Part shown: in pieces, positions 55,351-64,000 of the stretch
Numbering within the stretch: position 1 is the stretch's first letter
Layout: each line of letters starts with the position of its first letter
Origin: Caulobacter sp. RHG1
Lineage (GTDB): Bacteria; Pseudomonadota; Alphaproteobacteria; Caulobacterales; Caulobacteraceae
Direction of reading: 5' to 3'
Assembly (NCBI RefSeq): GCF_013181195.1
Contig: NZ_SMZP01000001.1
Location: forward strand, 797,939-861,938
Length of the DNA stretch: 64,000 bases
Made by a program: the position numbers and the translations under genes
The notes under the pieces: generated by a model
Databases searched by the model: none
Seen by the model: only the letters and a program-made list of their open reading frames with translations
Told to the model about the DNA's origin: nothing

Positions 55351-56814
55351 ATGCGTCTCGCCAAGACCGGCGCTTCTCCGCTGCTGGCCGTCTCGGGGCT
55401 GGCTCTTCTGCTGGGGGCCTGCGCCACGCCCGCGCCCAAGGTCGATGCGCGCCTGCCTGCCGCCTACGAGGTGCCCGCAGGCTCGCCGCTGGCGACCCAG
55501 GCCCTGGATCAGTGGTGGACGACCTTCGACGACCCGGTGCTGAACGAGCTGGTTACGACCGCCCTGGCCAACAGCCCCGACGCCCGCCTGGCCGCCGCCA
55601 AGCTGGACGAGGCCCGCGCCGTGCGTCAGGGCCAGATCCGCGAGCTCTATATCCCGCAGACCCCGGTGGTCGGCTCGGCCTCGCGCACCAAGACCGACAT
55701 CATCGATCAGAGCGGTTCGGGCGCCTTCACCCTGGGCGGGGTGACCAAGACCTATGCGGCCAATTTCGACGTCTCGTGGGAGCTGGACCTGATCGGCCGC
55801 CGCCGCGCCGCCCGCCGCGTGGTCGACAACGACCTGGCCGCCGCCCGCTTCGCCTATGAGGGCGCTCGCGCGGCCCTGGCCGCCAATGTCGCCCAGTCCT
55901 ATTTCGAGGCCCGCGGCTATGCCGTGCAGCTGGAAGACGCTCGCCAGAACGCCCGCATCTCTCAGAGCCTGTACGATGTTTCGGCCGAGAAGGGCCGCCG
56001 CGGCCTGTCGGCGACGTCCGAAGGCGAGCGCACCGCCGCCGATCTGGCGCAGGCTCAGGCCCAGGTCGCCCAGCTGGAAGCCGAGCTTCAGGCCTCGCGC
56101 CGCAGCCTGTTGATCCTGGTCGGCAAGGGCGTGGACCCACTGGCCAGCCTGCCGGTCGAGCCGGTGCTGGCCCAAGCCCCGCCGGTCCCAGCCGCCGCGC
56201 CCGGCGCCTTGCTGGCCCGCCGCCCCGACGTGCGCGAGGCCGCCGCCCGCCTGGCCTCGGCCTCGGGCAATCTGAACGTCAACGAGCTGGCGCTGTTTCC
56301 GACCCTGACCATGACGCCCAGCATCGGCATCACCAAGCAGATCAGCCCCAGCTTCCTGTCGCCGGGCCAGACGGTGTCGACCACCAGCTCGGCCTGGAGC
56401 CTGGGCGGCAATCTCTCGTTGCCGCTGCTGAACATCCCCAAGCTGATGTCCGACATCAAGGCCCAGGGCGCCCGCGTCGAGCAGGCCGCCATCACCTATG
56501 AGCAGACCGTGCAGAAGGCGTTCGGCGAAACCGAGAACGCCCTGGTGCAGCAGGACGCCGACCAGCGCCGCGTCGTGCTGCTGACCGCCGGCGAGCGCAG
56601 CGCCGCCTCGGCCTACGAGGCCAGCCGCAAGGGCTACGCCGCCGGCCTGACCGACCTGACCACGGCCCTGCAGGCCGAGCAGTCCTGGCGCAGCAGCCGC
56701 ACGGCGCTGACAGGGGCCCAGACCCAGGCGCTGCAACGCGCCGTCCAGACCTACAAGGCGCTCGGCGGCGGTTGGTCGCCCGAGTCCATCCCCGCAAAGC
56801 CCAACGCCCAATGA
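55351..56814 (+). CDS. RND efflux outer-membrane factor lipoprotein (NodT family)
   Basis: 487 aa. Lipoprotein signal with lipobox LLGAC. Two outer-membrane efflux repeats: FDDPVLNELVTTALANSPDA, SWELDLIGRRRAARR, LLARRPDVREAAARLASASG, and a second FGETENALVQQDADQ region. It forms the TolC-like exit duct. The stop overlaps the next start as ATGA. First gene of a three-gene efflux operon. Confidence 0.94.
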   Translation: MRLAKTGASPLLAVSGLALLLGACATPAPKVDARLPAAYEVPAGSPLATQALDQWWTTFDDPVLNELVTTALANSPDARLAAAKLDEARAVRQGQIRELYIPQTPVVGSASRTKTDIIDQSGSGAFTLGGVTKTYAANFDVSWELDLIGRRRAARRVVDNDLAAARFAYEGARAALAANVAQSYFEARGYAVQLEDARQNARISQSLYDVSAEKGRRGLSATSEGERTAADLAQAQAQVAQLEAELQASRRSLLILVGKGVDPLASLPVEPVLAQAPPVPAAAPGALLARRPDVREAAARLASASGNLNVNELALFPTLTMTPSIGITKQISPSFLSPGQTVSTTSSAWSLGGNLSLPLLNIPKLMSDIKAQGARVEQAAITYEQTVQKAFGETENALVQQDADQRRVVLLTAGERSAASAYEASRKGYAAGLTDLTTALQAEQSWRSSRTALTGAQTQALQRAVQTYKALGGGWSPESIPAKPNAQ

Positions 56815-57887
56815 GACCCGACACGATGACGACCCGCTCCTTGATGATCGCCACCGCCCTGGTTTCCGTCGCCGTGGGCCTGACCGCCTGTGGCGACAAG
56901 AAGGACAAGGAAGCCCCCAAGACCGCCGCGTCCCAAGCGCGCACCGTCAGCGTCGGCAGCGTCGAGACGCGCCCGCTGGGCGGCGGGGTCGAGGCCTCGG
57001 GCCTGCTGGTCTCGCGCGAGGAAGCCGCCGTCGGCTCGGAGCTGACCGGCTATCGCGTCGCGCGTCTCTATGCCGACGAGGGCGACTGGGTCCGCGCCGG
57101 CCAGCCGCTGGCCCAGCTGGACGACACCCTGCTGCGCGCCCAGATCGACCAGCAGGCGGCCGTAACCGCCCAGTCGCAGGCCGAGGCCGCGCGCGTCTCC
57201 GGCCTGGACGGCCAGGGCGTGCTGAGCCAGGAGCAGATCGAGACCCGTCGCTATCAGGCCAAGGCGCAGGAGGCGGCGCTGCGTGAGCTGCGCACCCGCG
57301 CCTCGCGCATGACCATCACCTCGCCGGTCAGCGGCCGGGTGCTGCAACGCGGCGTGCAGCCTGGCCAAATCGCCGGCGGCGGCACGACCCCGTGGTTCAC
57401 CATCGCCCGCGACGGCCTGGTCGAGCTGGACGCCGAGGTCAACGAAGCCGCCCTGGCCGGGATCCGCGAGGGTCAATCGGCCCAGGTCTCCCTGCCCGGC
57501 GGCCAGTCGATCTCCGGCGTGGTGCGCCTGATCAGCCCGCGCGTCGACAGCAACAACCGCCTGGGCAAGGTGCGCGTGCGCCTGCCCGTGCGTCCCGACC
57601 TGCGCCCCGGCGGCTTCGGCCGCGCTGTGTTCGGCGCCTCGGGCGCGCCGGTGACGGCCATCCCCGAGACCGCCATCCGCTACGAGGCCGACGGCCTGTT
57701 CGTGATGACCGTCGATAGCAACAATCGCGCCCACCAGACCGCCGTGAAGATCGGCCAGAAGGGCGGCGGCTGGGCTCAGCTGGTCCAGGGCCCGCCGGCG
57801 GGTACGCGCATCGTCCTGGGCGGCGCGTCCTTCGTCAGCGACGGCGACGTCGTTCGCCCGGCTCCGGCCAACCAGGCGGCCCGCTGA
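56811..57887 (+). CDS. RND efflux membrane-fusion (adaptor) lipoprotein
   Basis: 358 aa from ATG at 56811, which overlaps the nodT stop; ATG at 56826 is an alternative. Lipobox GLTAC. HlyD-type lipoyl halves: YADEGDWVRAGQPLAQLDDT and RMTITSPVSGRVLQRGVQPG, then a beta-barrel (LVELDAEVNEAALAGIREGQ). Links pump and outer-membrane channel. Its stop shares one base with the pump start (TGATG), so translation is coupled. Confidence 0.93.
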   Translation: MRPDTMTTRSLMIATALVSVAVGLTACGDKKDKEAPKTAASQARTVSVGSVETRPLGGGVEASGLLVSREEAAVGSELTGYRVARLYADEGDWVRAGQPLAQLDDTLLRAQIDQQAAVTAQSQAEAARVSGLDGQGVLSQEQIETRRYQAKAQEAALRELRTRASRMTITSPVSGRVLQRGVQPGQIAGGGTTPWFTIARDGLVELDAEVNEAALAGIREGQSAQVSLPGGQSISGVVRLISPRVDSNNRLGKVRVRLPVRPDLRPGGFGRAVFGASGAPVTAIPETAIRYEADGLFVMTVDSNNRAHQTAVKIGQKGGGWAQLVQGPPAGTRIVLGGASFVSDGDVVRPAPANQAAR

Positions 57888-60800
57888 TGTCTGGAGACGG
57901 CAAGACGAACCCGCCCGGCGGCCACTCTACTGGCCAGCTGATGGTCTCCGCCTGGGCGATCCGCAATCCGATCCCGGTCGCGCTGCTGTTCATCATCCTG
58001 ATGATCGCCGGCGTCGGCGCCTATCTCAGCCTGCCGATCAAGCAGTTCCCCAACGTCGAATTCCCCGCCGTGACCGTGACGGTCACCCAGAGCGGCGCGG
58101 CGCCGGGCGAGATGGAGACGCAAGTCACCCGCCCCGTCGAGGACGCGGTCGCCAGCATCTCCAACGTCAAGACCATCCGGTCTTCCGTGGTCCAGGGCGC
58201 CTCGACCACGACGATCGAGTTCAACCTCGGCGAGGACCTGCAGAAGGTCACCGACGAGGTCCGCTCCAAGGTCGACCAGACCCGCGCCGTCCTGCCGCGC
58301 GAGGTGGACGAGCCGATCGTCCAGCGCCTGGAGATCACAAGCGCGCCGATCATCACCTACGCCGTCTCCGCGCCGAACATGAGCGCGTCGGAGCTGTCGT
58401 GGTTCATCGACGACACCGTCACCCGCGCCCTGCAGGGCGAAAAGGGCGTGGCCCAGGTGGCCCGCGTCGGCGGCGTGGATCGCGAGATCAACGTCATCCT
58501 CGACCCGGACCGCATGGCCAGCTTTGGGGTCACCGCGCCGCAGCTGAACACGGCCCTGGCCAATTTCAGCGTCGACGCCCCCGGTGGCCGCGCCAGCATC
58601 GGCGGCCGCGAGCAGACCCTGCGCGTGCTGGGCGCGGCGACCACGGTCGACCAGCTGCGCGCCATCACCATCCCCATCGCCGGCGGCCGCTACGTCAAGC
58701 TGACCGACGTCGCCCAGGTCGGCCAGGGCGCCGAGGAGCAACGCGGCTTCGCTCGTCTGGACGGCAAGGCCGTCGTCGCCTTCCAGGTGATGAAGACCCG
58801 CGACAGCAGCGACGTCGCCGTCGAGGACAACGTCAAGCGGGCCATCGACGCCCTGGCCGAGAAGCAGGCCGGCGTGTCGTTCGTGAAGATCTTCTCGACC
58901 GTCGACGAGACCCGCGCCAGCTTCGCGGCCACCGAGCACACCCTGCTGGAAGGCATGCTGCTGGCCTCGCTGGTGGTGTTCCTGTTCCTGCGCGAGTGGC
59001 GCGCCACCCTGATCACCGCCATCGCCATGCCGGTGTCGCTGGTGCCGACCTTCGCCTTCATGGCGATGATGGGCTTCTCGCTGAACGTCGTGACCCTGCT
59101 GGCCCTGACCCTGGTCATCGGCATCCTGGTCGACGACGCCGTGGTCGAGATCGAGAACATCGAGAAACGCGTCGCCCGCGGCCAGCGGCCGTACCAGGCG
59201 GCGATGGAGGGCGCGGACGCCATCGGCCTGGCGGTCGTGGCCACCACCTTCACCATCGTGGCGGTGTTCGTGCCCGTCTCGTACATGCCCGGCACGCCCG
59301 GCCAGTTCTTCAAGGAGTTCGGCCTGACGGTCGCCGTGGCCGTGCTGTTCTCGCTGGTCGTGGCGCGCCTGCTGACGCCGCTGCTGGCCGCCTACTTCCT
59401 GAAGCCCTCGAAGCACCCGCACCCGCGGAAGGAATTCAAGGGCTTCTATCGCAACGTGCTGGACTGGTCGCTGGACCACCGGATCCTGGCCTGCATCATC
59501 GGCGGCGTGATCTTCATCGGCTCGATCATGCTGGCGGGCTTCCTGCCCACCGCCTTCCAGCCGGCGGCCAACAACAACTACTACTATCTGAAGGTCCAGG
59601 GCCCGCCCGGCGCCACCGTGGCCGACATGGAACGCACCGTGCAGTCGGTGACGACCATGTTCCGCAAACGCCCGGAAGTAGCCCACGTCTTCGCCCAGGT
59701 CGGCTCGAACATCGGCAGCGGCTGGGGCGGGCAGAGCGGCACGGACATCCGCGACGCCACCATCACCATCGTCCTGAACGGCGATCGCGACCTGACGGTG
59801 ACGGAGATCAAGCAGGAGGTCCGCAACGGCCTGCACGACATCCCCGATGCTCGCGTCAACCTGCTGGGCGACTGGGGCACGTCCGAGGTCCAGACCATCC
59901 TGATCGCCGAGGACGGCCCGCTGCTGGAACGCACCGCCGCCCAGATCGAACGCGAGATGCAGAAGCTGTCGACCGTCGCCGATCCGCGTCCGTCGTCGCC
60001 GCCCAGCGGTCCTGAGATCCTGATCCGGCCCAAGACCGACGAGGCGGCGCGCCTGGGCGTCAACTCGGCCGACATCGCCGCCATCGCCCGCGTGGCCACG
60101 GTCGGCGACATCGACGCCAACGTCGCCAAGATGACCCAGGGCGAGCGCCGGATCCCGATCCGCGTGCGCCTGCCGGCCGACAGCCGCCGCGACCTGGACG
60201 CCCTGGGCGCCCTGCGCGTGCCGACCGCCAGCGGCGGCACGACCCGACTGGATACCGTCGCGGACCTGTCGTTCCAGGCGGGTCCCGCCAAGATCGACCG
60301 CTTCGCCCGCAAGCGGCAGGTGACCATCGAGGCCGACCTCAACAACGGCGCGCAACTCGGCCAGGCCATGACCGACGTCGGCAACCTGCCCACGATGAAG
60401 AAGCTGCCCGCCGGCGTCGGCCCCGCCTCGGCCGGCGACCAGGAGGCGTTCGTCGAGCTGTTCACCGGCTTCGCCGTCGCCCTGCTGTCGGCGGTGGGCC
60501 TGGTGTTCGGCGTGCTGGTGCTGCTGTTCCGCAGCTTCTTCAAGCCGATCACCATTCTGTCGGCTCTGCCGCTGGCGATCGGCGGCGCGTTCTTCGCCCT
60601 GCTGGTCACCGGCCAGTCGCTGTCGATGCCGTCGCTGATCGGCTTCCTGATGCTGATGGGGCTGGCGGCCAAGAACTCGATCCTGCTGGTCGAGTACGCC
60701 ATCGAGCAGGAGCGCGACGGCATGAGCCAGCGCGACGCCATCGTCGACGCCTGTCACGAGCGCGCCCGACCGATCGTCATGACCACCCTGGCGATGATGG

Positions 60801-61030
60801 CCGGCATGCTGCCCACGGCGCTCGGCATCGGCACCGGCTCGGAATTCCGCCAGCCCATGGCCGTGGCCGTGATCGGCGGCCTGATCACCTCGACCGTGCT
60901 GTCGCTGGTGCTGGTGCCGGTGGTCTACGAGATCGTCGACGACTTCGAGATGTGGCTGAAGCCGAAGCTGGGTCGGATGACCACGCCGCGCGAGGCCGAG
61001 GGTCATGGAGCGCCGGTGGATCGACTGTAG
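57887..61030 (+). CDS. RND efflux permease (AcrB/MexF-like)
   Basis: 1047 aa, 12 membrane helices. N-terminal AIRNPIPVALLFIILMIAGV and periplasmic start SLPIKQFPNVEFPAVTVTVT. TM4 has the proton-relay LTLVIGILVDDAVVEIENIE with paired Asp; TM10 region LIGFLMLMGLAAKNSILLVE. Exports drugs or toxic metabolites by proton antiport. Substrates unknown. Sequence style (SAWAIRNPIP, TQVTRPVEDAV) places it with HAE1-type pumps common in Caulobacter. Confidence 0.95.
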   Translation: MSGDGKTNPPGGHSTGQLMVSAWAIRNPIPVALLFIILMIAGVGAYLSLPIKQFPNVEFPAVTVTVTQSGAAPGEMETQVTRPVEDAVASISNVKTIRSSVVQGASTTTIEFNLGEDLQKVTDEVRSKVDQTRAVLPREVDEPIVQRLEITSAPIITYAVSAPNMSASELSWFIDDTVTRALQGEKGVAQVARVGGVDREINVILDPDRMASFGVTAPQLNTALANFSVDAPGGRASIGGREQTLRVLGAATTVDQLRAITIPIAGGRYVKLTDVAQVGQGAEEQRGFARLDGKAVVAFQVMKTRDSSDVAVEDNVKRAIDALAEKQAGVSFVKIFSTVDETRASFAATEHTLLEGMLLASLVVFLFLREWRATLITAIAMPVSLVPTFAFMAMMGFSLNVVTLLALTLVIGILVDDAVVEIENIEKRVARGQRPYQAAMEGADAIGLAVVATTFTIVAVFVPVSYMPGTPGQFFKEFGLTVAVAVLFSLVVARLLTPLLAAYFLKPSKHPHPRKEFKGFYRNVLDWSLDHRILACIIGGVIFIGSIMLAGFLPTAFQPAANNNYYYLKVQGPPGATVADMERTVQSVTTMFRKRPEVAHVFAQVGSNIGSGWGGQSGTDIRDATITIVLNGDRDLTVTEIKQEVRNGLHDIPDARVNLLGDWGTSEVQTILIAEDGPLLERTAAQIEREMQKLSTVADPRPSSPPSGPEILIRPKTDEAARLGVNSADIAAIARVATVGDIDANVAKMTQGERRIPIRVRLPADSRRDLDALGALRVPTASGGTTRLDTVADLSFQAGPAKIDRFARKRQVTIEADLNNGAQLGQAMTDVGNLPTMKKLPAGVGPASAGDQEAFVELFTGFAVALLSAVGLVFGVLVLLFRSFFKPITILSALPLAIGGAFFALLVTGQSLSMPSLIGFLMLMGLAAKNSILLVEYAIEQERDGMSQRDAIVDACHERARPIVMTTLAMMAGMLPTALGIGTGSEFRQPMAVAVIGGLITSTVLSLVLVPVVYEIVDDFEMWLKPKLGRMTTPREAEGHGAPVDRL

Positions 61031-61040
61031 GGTTCAGGTA

Positions 61041-61161
61041 GATCCTCCCCCGCGATGCGGGGGAGGTGGCCCAGAGGGCCGGAGGGGGCCAGCTGGACAT
61101 AGGCCGCACTAGCCCCCTCAGTCGCTCCGCGACAGCTCCCCCGTACTACGGGGGAGCATCT
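61041..61161. repeat. 121-bp dispersed palindromic repeat, copy 1
   Basis: Starts GATCCTCCCCCGCGATGCGG and ends GGGGGAGCATCT. About 92% identical over the same length to 63753-63873. Each copy has two internal GC hairpins (CTCCCCCGC/GCGGGGGAG-type) joined by CAGTCGCTCCGCGACAGCTC. Fills the gap between the RND pump and the convergent kinase. Confidence 0.9.
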
Positions 61162-61168
61162 AGAGCCC

Positions 61169-62155
61169 CTACTCCACCTTCCCCACATAGCTCAGCCGGC
61201 ACACCGTCCAGCCGTCCTCGCGTCCCATCTCGAACCGGCCGCCCAGCTGCTGGGCCATCGCCCGCACGATCCGCAGGCCCAGGCTCTTGGACGTCGCCGG
61301 ATCGAAGCCGGCCGGCGGTCCCGCGCCGTCGTCGCGAACGGTCAGCACATGGGTCTCGCCCGACTGGTCCAGGTCGACCAGCACCCGGCCAGAACCCGTC
61401 TCGCCGAAGCCATGCTCCAGGGCGTTGTTGAAGCTCTCCAGCATCACCAGCGTCACCGGGGTGGCCTGGTCCGAATGCAGCGGGGCCTCGCCGCCGTCCA
61501 GGGTCAGGGACACTCGAGCGCCCGCCGCTGAGGCCGCGCTGGACAGGATGGCCTCGGCGAAGGCGCGGAACGGGGCCGGATCGCCCGTGCGGTCGTGCAG
61601 CTCGCGCTGAATCTTGGCGATCACCTCGATGCGCTCGCCGGCCTGTTCCAGCGCATGGCGGGCGTCGACGTCCGTAATCCCCTGCCCCTGCAGCCGCAGC
61701 AGGGCGCCGGCGACCTGCAGGTTGTTACTCACCCGGTGATGCAGTTCGCGATAGAGCAGGTCGCGGCTGTCGGCCAGCTGGGCATAACGCTCGCGCTCGC
61801 CCTCCAGCTGGTCCAGCGCCTTGCGCATGCCGTCGATGAAGAAGATGTCGACCGCCACCACGAAGGCATAGAAGCCGATCGCCCACAGCACCGGCGTGCC
61901 CAGGTCGAAGGCCCCGAACGGCGGGATGAACCAGTACCAGGCGGCCAGGCCGCAGACGCCTGCGCACACGATCGCCGGGCGTAGGCCCAGATAGTAGGCG
62001 CAGACCACGACGGCCGGAAAGAAGGTCAGATAGGGGAAGCCGGCCGGCAGCAGGTCGTGCAGGCCAAACCGCGCCAGGATCGCCAGGCCGGCGGCCAGCA
62101 ACGCCAGTCCATAGCGCGCGCCCAGATTGCCGCTGATCTTCCGCCGCCAGTCCAA
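61169..62155 (-). CDS. Membrane HisKA_2/HWE-type sensor histidine kinase
   Basis: 328 aa. N-terminal DUF4118-like membrane part: about four helices (GLALLAAGLAILARFGLHDL, LTFFPAVVVCAYYLGLRPAI, VCAGVCGLAAWYWFIPPFGA, VLWAIGFYAFVVAVDIFFID). Phospho-acceptor in LYRELHHRVSNNLQVAGALL; N-box LESFNNALEHGFG; G-box RDDGAGPP and KSLGLRIVRAMAQQLGG. No partner regulator adjacent. Typical of kinases feeding general stress or light/redox responses, but the signal is not known. Confidence 0.92.
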   Translation of the reverse strand: MDWRRKISGNLGARYGLALLAAGLAILARFGLHDLLPAGFPYLTFFPAVVVCAYYLGLRPAIVCAGVCGLAAWYWFIPPFGAFDLGTPVLWAIGFYAFVVAVDIFFIDGMRKALDQLEGERERYAQLADSRDLLYRELHHRVSNNLQVAGALLRLQGQGITDVDARHALEQAGERIEVIAKIQRELHDRTGDPAPFRAFAEAILSSAASAAGARVSLTLDGGEAPLHSDQATPVTLVMLESFNNALEHGFGETGSGRVLVDLDQSGETHVLTVRDDGAGPPAGFDPATSKSLGLRIVRAMAQQLGGRFEMGREDGWTVCRLSYVGKVE

Positions 62156-62316
62156 ACGCGCGTCTCCCCCGAGAACCCATTGTCGGTGCTGAGCCTTTCG
62201 TGCGTCGCCGTCAAGGCGGCAGCCGACATAGCCAGGCCGTGCGCGACGTTACCAAACCTTATGTTGCGAGGCGCCAGGCCCACGGCGAAGTTCGGTGCAA
62301 TTGGAAGGACCCTCGC

Positions 62317-63744
62317 ATGAAGCTTTCGACCCTGGCGCTGGGCGCGCTGCTGGCGACGCCGTCACTGGTCCAGGCGCAGACCGTCGCCGATCGTCAGAAG
62401 GCGGTCGAAACCGGCCTGCTCCCCGCCGTGCTGGTCGCCGGCGCGCCCTCGCCCGCCCGGCGGCTGGACGAGGCGATGCGCGCCCTGAACGTCCCGGGCG
62501 TCGCCATCGCCGTGGTGCGCGGCGGCAAGTTGGACTGGGTCAAGGGCTATGGGATGGTCACGCCGGGCGGCGCAGCCGTCGGACCGGACACGCTGTTCCA
62601 GGCCGGCTCGGTCAGCAAGCCGGTCGCCGCCGTCGCCGCCATGCGTCTGGTCCAGGACGGAACCTTGGCGCTGGAGGCGCCGATCAACGACGCCCTGAAG
62701 AGCTGGCGCCTGCCCGAGAACGACTTCACCCGGGCCAGTCCCGTCACGCTTCGCCGGCTGCTGTCGCACACGGCCGGGACGACGGTGCACGGCTTTGCGG
62801 GCTATGCCGCGGGCGCGCCGCTGCCCAGCGCCCCGCAGATCCTGGACGGGGTCGCGCCGGCCAACAGTGCGGCCGTGCGCGTCGACACCCCCGTGGGCGC
62901 GGCCTACCGCTATTCCGGCGGCGGCTACACCATCGTCCAGCAGGCGATGATCGACGCGGCCGGGGCGCCCTTCCCGGCCATCGCCCGCAAGGCGGTGCTC
63001 CAGCCTCTGGGCATGGGCCGCAGCACCTATGACCAGCCCTTGCCGGCCGGGACCCGCGACGTCGCCCTGGCCCATGACGGGACCGGCCAGCCGATCGCCG
63101 GCGGGCCGCACGTCTATCCCGAGCTGGCGGCGGCGGGCCTGTGGACGACCGCCAACGACCTGGCGCGCTTCGTCATCGACCTGCAGCGGTCGGCGGGCCA
63201 GGATCAGGGCAAGGTGCTGTCGGCGGCGACCGCGCGACGCATGCTGACGCCGGAGCCGGCCGGCTGGGCGCTGGGCTTCAAGATCATCGGCGAGGGCCGC
63301 GATCAGGCCTTCTTCCACGACGGTTCGAACGCCGGCTACAAGGCCACGCTGATCGGCCACGCCGAGACCGGCGACGGCGCGGTGATCCTGACCAATGGCG
63401 ACCAGGGCTATCAGCTGGGCAAGGACATCCTGCGCGGGATCGCCGTGGCCTATGGCTGGCCGGACCAGCGCCCGATCACCCGCACGGCCGTCACCCTGCC
63501 GCTGGACGCCCAGCGCGGTTTCGCCGGCGAGTTCGAGATCCAGGGTCTGGGAACCTTCGACATCCGCGACGGCGGCCCGGCGATGACGATCGAGATCCGC
63601 AAGGATCAGGTCTTCAAGCTGATCCCGGCGGCGGCGCAGAGCTTCTTCGTCGTCGAACAGGATGTGGTGGTGACCTTCGACGGGCCGGATCGCGGAACGC
63701 TGGAGGCGGACGGGCAGCGGTTCGGGTTTGCCCGGGTGAAGTAG
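62317..63744 (+). CDS. Secreted serine hydrolase (beta-lactamase-fold)
   Basis: 475 aa from ATG at 62317 (SD GGAAGGA); the longer reading from 62200 is rejected. Signal peptide ends LVQA-QT. SxxK in FQAGSVSKPVAAVAAMRLV, YSG at YRYSGGGYTIV, and HDG in AFFHDGSNAGYKATL. The C-terminal 100 residues form an extra lipocalin-like domain (GFAGEFEIQGLGTFDIRDGG). Esterase, peptidase or penicillin-binding role in the periplasm. Second such hydrolase of the window. Confidence 0.92.
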   Translation: MKLSTLALGALLATPSLVQAQTVADRQKAVETGLLPAVLVAGAPSPARRLDEAMRALNVPGVAIAVVRGGKLDWVKGYGMVTPGGAAVGPDTLFQAGSVSKPVAAVAAMRLVQDGTLALEAPINDALKSWRLPENDFTRASPVTLRRLLSHTAGTTVHGFAGYAAGAPLPSAPQILDGVAPANSAAVRVDTPVGAAYRYSGGGYTIVQQAMIDAAGAPFPAIARKAVLQPLGMGRSTYDQPLPAGTRDVALAHDGTGQPIAGGPHVYPELAAAGLWTTANDLARFVIDLQRSAGQDQGKVLSAATARRMLTPEPAGWALGFKIIGEGRDQAFFHDGSNAGYKATLIGHAETGDGAVILTNGDQGYQLGKDILRGIAVAYGWPDQRPITRTAVTLPLDAQRGFAGEFEIQGLGTFDIRDGGPAMTIEIRKDQVFKLIPAAAQSFFVVEQDVVVTFDGPDRGTLEADGQRFGFARVK

Positions 63745-63752
63745 GAAACGAG

Positions 63753-63873
63753 GATCCTCCCCCGCGATGCGGGGGAGGTGGCCCAGAGGGCCGGAGGGGG
63801 CGAGCTGGAGCGAGGCCGCATTCGCCCCCTCAGTCGCTCCGCGACAGCTCCCCCGCATCGCGGGGGAGCATCT
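63753..63873. repeat. 121-bp dispersed palindromic repeat, copy 2
   Basis: Same element as 61041-61161, about 10 differences in 121 bp. In this copy both hairpins are GATGCGGGGGAGG/CCTCCCCCGC type and the final stem CTCCCCCGC-ATC-GCGGGGGAG is perfect, while copy 1 has changed loop bases. Located after the serine hydrolase and before tuf. Confidence 0.9.
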
Positions 63874-63891
63874 CGACCACCCCCATAGCAA

Positions 63892-63922
63892 AAGGCCCCG
63901 GAGATTGCTCTCCGGGGCCTTC
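63892..63922 (-). terminator. Intrinsic terminator for tuf
   Basis: On the minus strand AAGGCCCCGGAG and CTCCGGGGCCTT form a 12-bp stem, followed by TT. It lies 31 bp past the tuf stop. Confidence 0.85.
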
Positions 63923-63953
63923 GCTTAGTTCAGCTGTCGCTGGGATCGATCGA

Positions 63954-64000
<47 letters not shown>

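Noticed and set aside
57776..61006. 1076-aa minus-strand reading opposite the RND pump
   Set aside because: His/Asp/Gly-rich antisense reading with no fold; the plus strand encodes an unmistakable RND permease.

Overview
The window looks like a chromosomal segment of a high-GC alphaproteobacterium of the Caulobacter group (Caulobacteraceae). The basis is gene style rather than any database search: two large TonB-dependent receptors, many PAS/HWE sensor kinases, a GH47 mannosidase like the one known from a Caulobacter strain, and a domain that resembles the LPS-anchoring domain of the Caulobacter S-layer protein RsaA. Nearly all the DNA is coding. I saw no prophage, no insertion sequence and no CRISPR array. 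The left edge cuts queD and the right edge cuts tuf.

Layout. 1-1737 (minus): queC-queE-queD for 7-deazaguanine/queuosine synthesis, with a queD that appears to lack its catalytic Cys. 2188-5022: TonB-dependent receptor. 5233-6753: CBS-pair/receiver hybrid protein whose kinase phospho-acceptor His is missing. 6859-8892: quorum-sensing locus with a LuxR regulator, a DUF962 membrane protein, a perfect 18-bp lux-box-like dyad and a LuxI-type acyl-homoserine lactone synthase. 9106-13087: XRE regulator, DUF2786 protein, ASCH protein, PilZ protein, HWE histidine kinase. 13269-15802: GH47 mannosidase and glycerophosphodiesterase. 15738-19251 (minus): coiled-coil protein, tRNA-Met, then a ParD-ParE-FAD oxidoreductase-glycosyltransferase string with overlapping start and stop codons. 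19302-21518: APC permease and a TonB-like periplasmic protein. 21633-27055: indolepyruvate ferredoxin oxidoreductase with a divergent Lrp regulator, then an MFS transporter. 27151-30948: pirin, Ala-rich lipoprotein, alpha/beta hydrolase, adenine deaminase, DUF2199.

30983-35841 (minus) holds a degenerate DegT-like protein, an acyl-CoA synthetase and a FadJ-type beta-oxidation enzyme. 36288-39579 has a serine hydrolase divergent from a PAS-PAS-HK-REC hybrid kinase. 39665-41758 encodes the most unusual protein here: a seven-bladed Ca-binding FG-GAP propeller joined to an RsaA N-domain-like module. 41812-49373 holds a YIP1 membrane protein, an alpha/beta hydrolase, an AlgI/AlgJ-type O-acetylation pair, a tandem TetR fusion and an uncharacterised repeat protein. 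49522-54812 holds AraC/alcohol dehydrogenase and a second TonB receptor. 55351-61030 is a translationally coupled tripartite RND efflux operon. 61169-64000 holds another HisKA_2 kinase, a serine hydrolase and the end of tuf.

Several gaps carry REP-like palindromic repeats. One 121-bp type occurs twice with about 92% identity (61041-61161 and 63753-63873). Two fatty-acid-style operators sharing ATCGTTTGA lie ahead of the hydrolase at 28525 and of fadJ.
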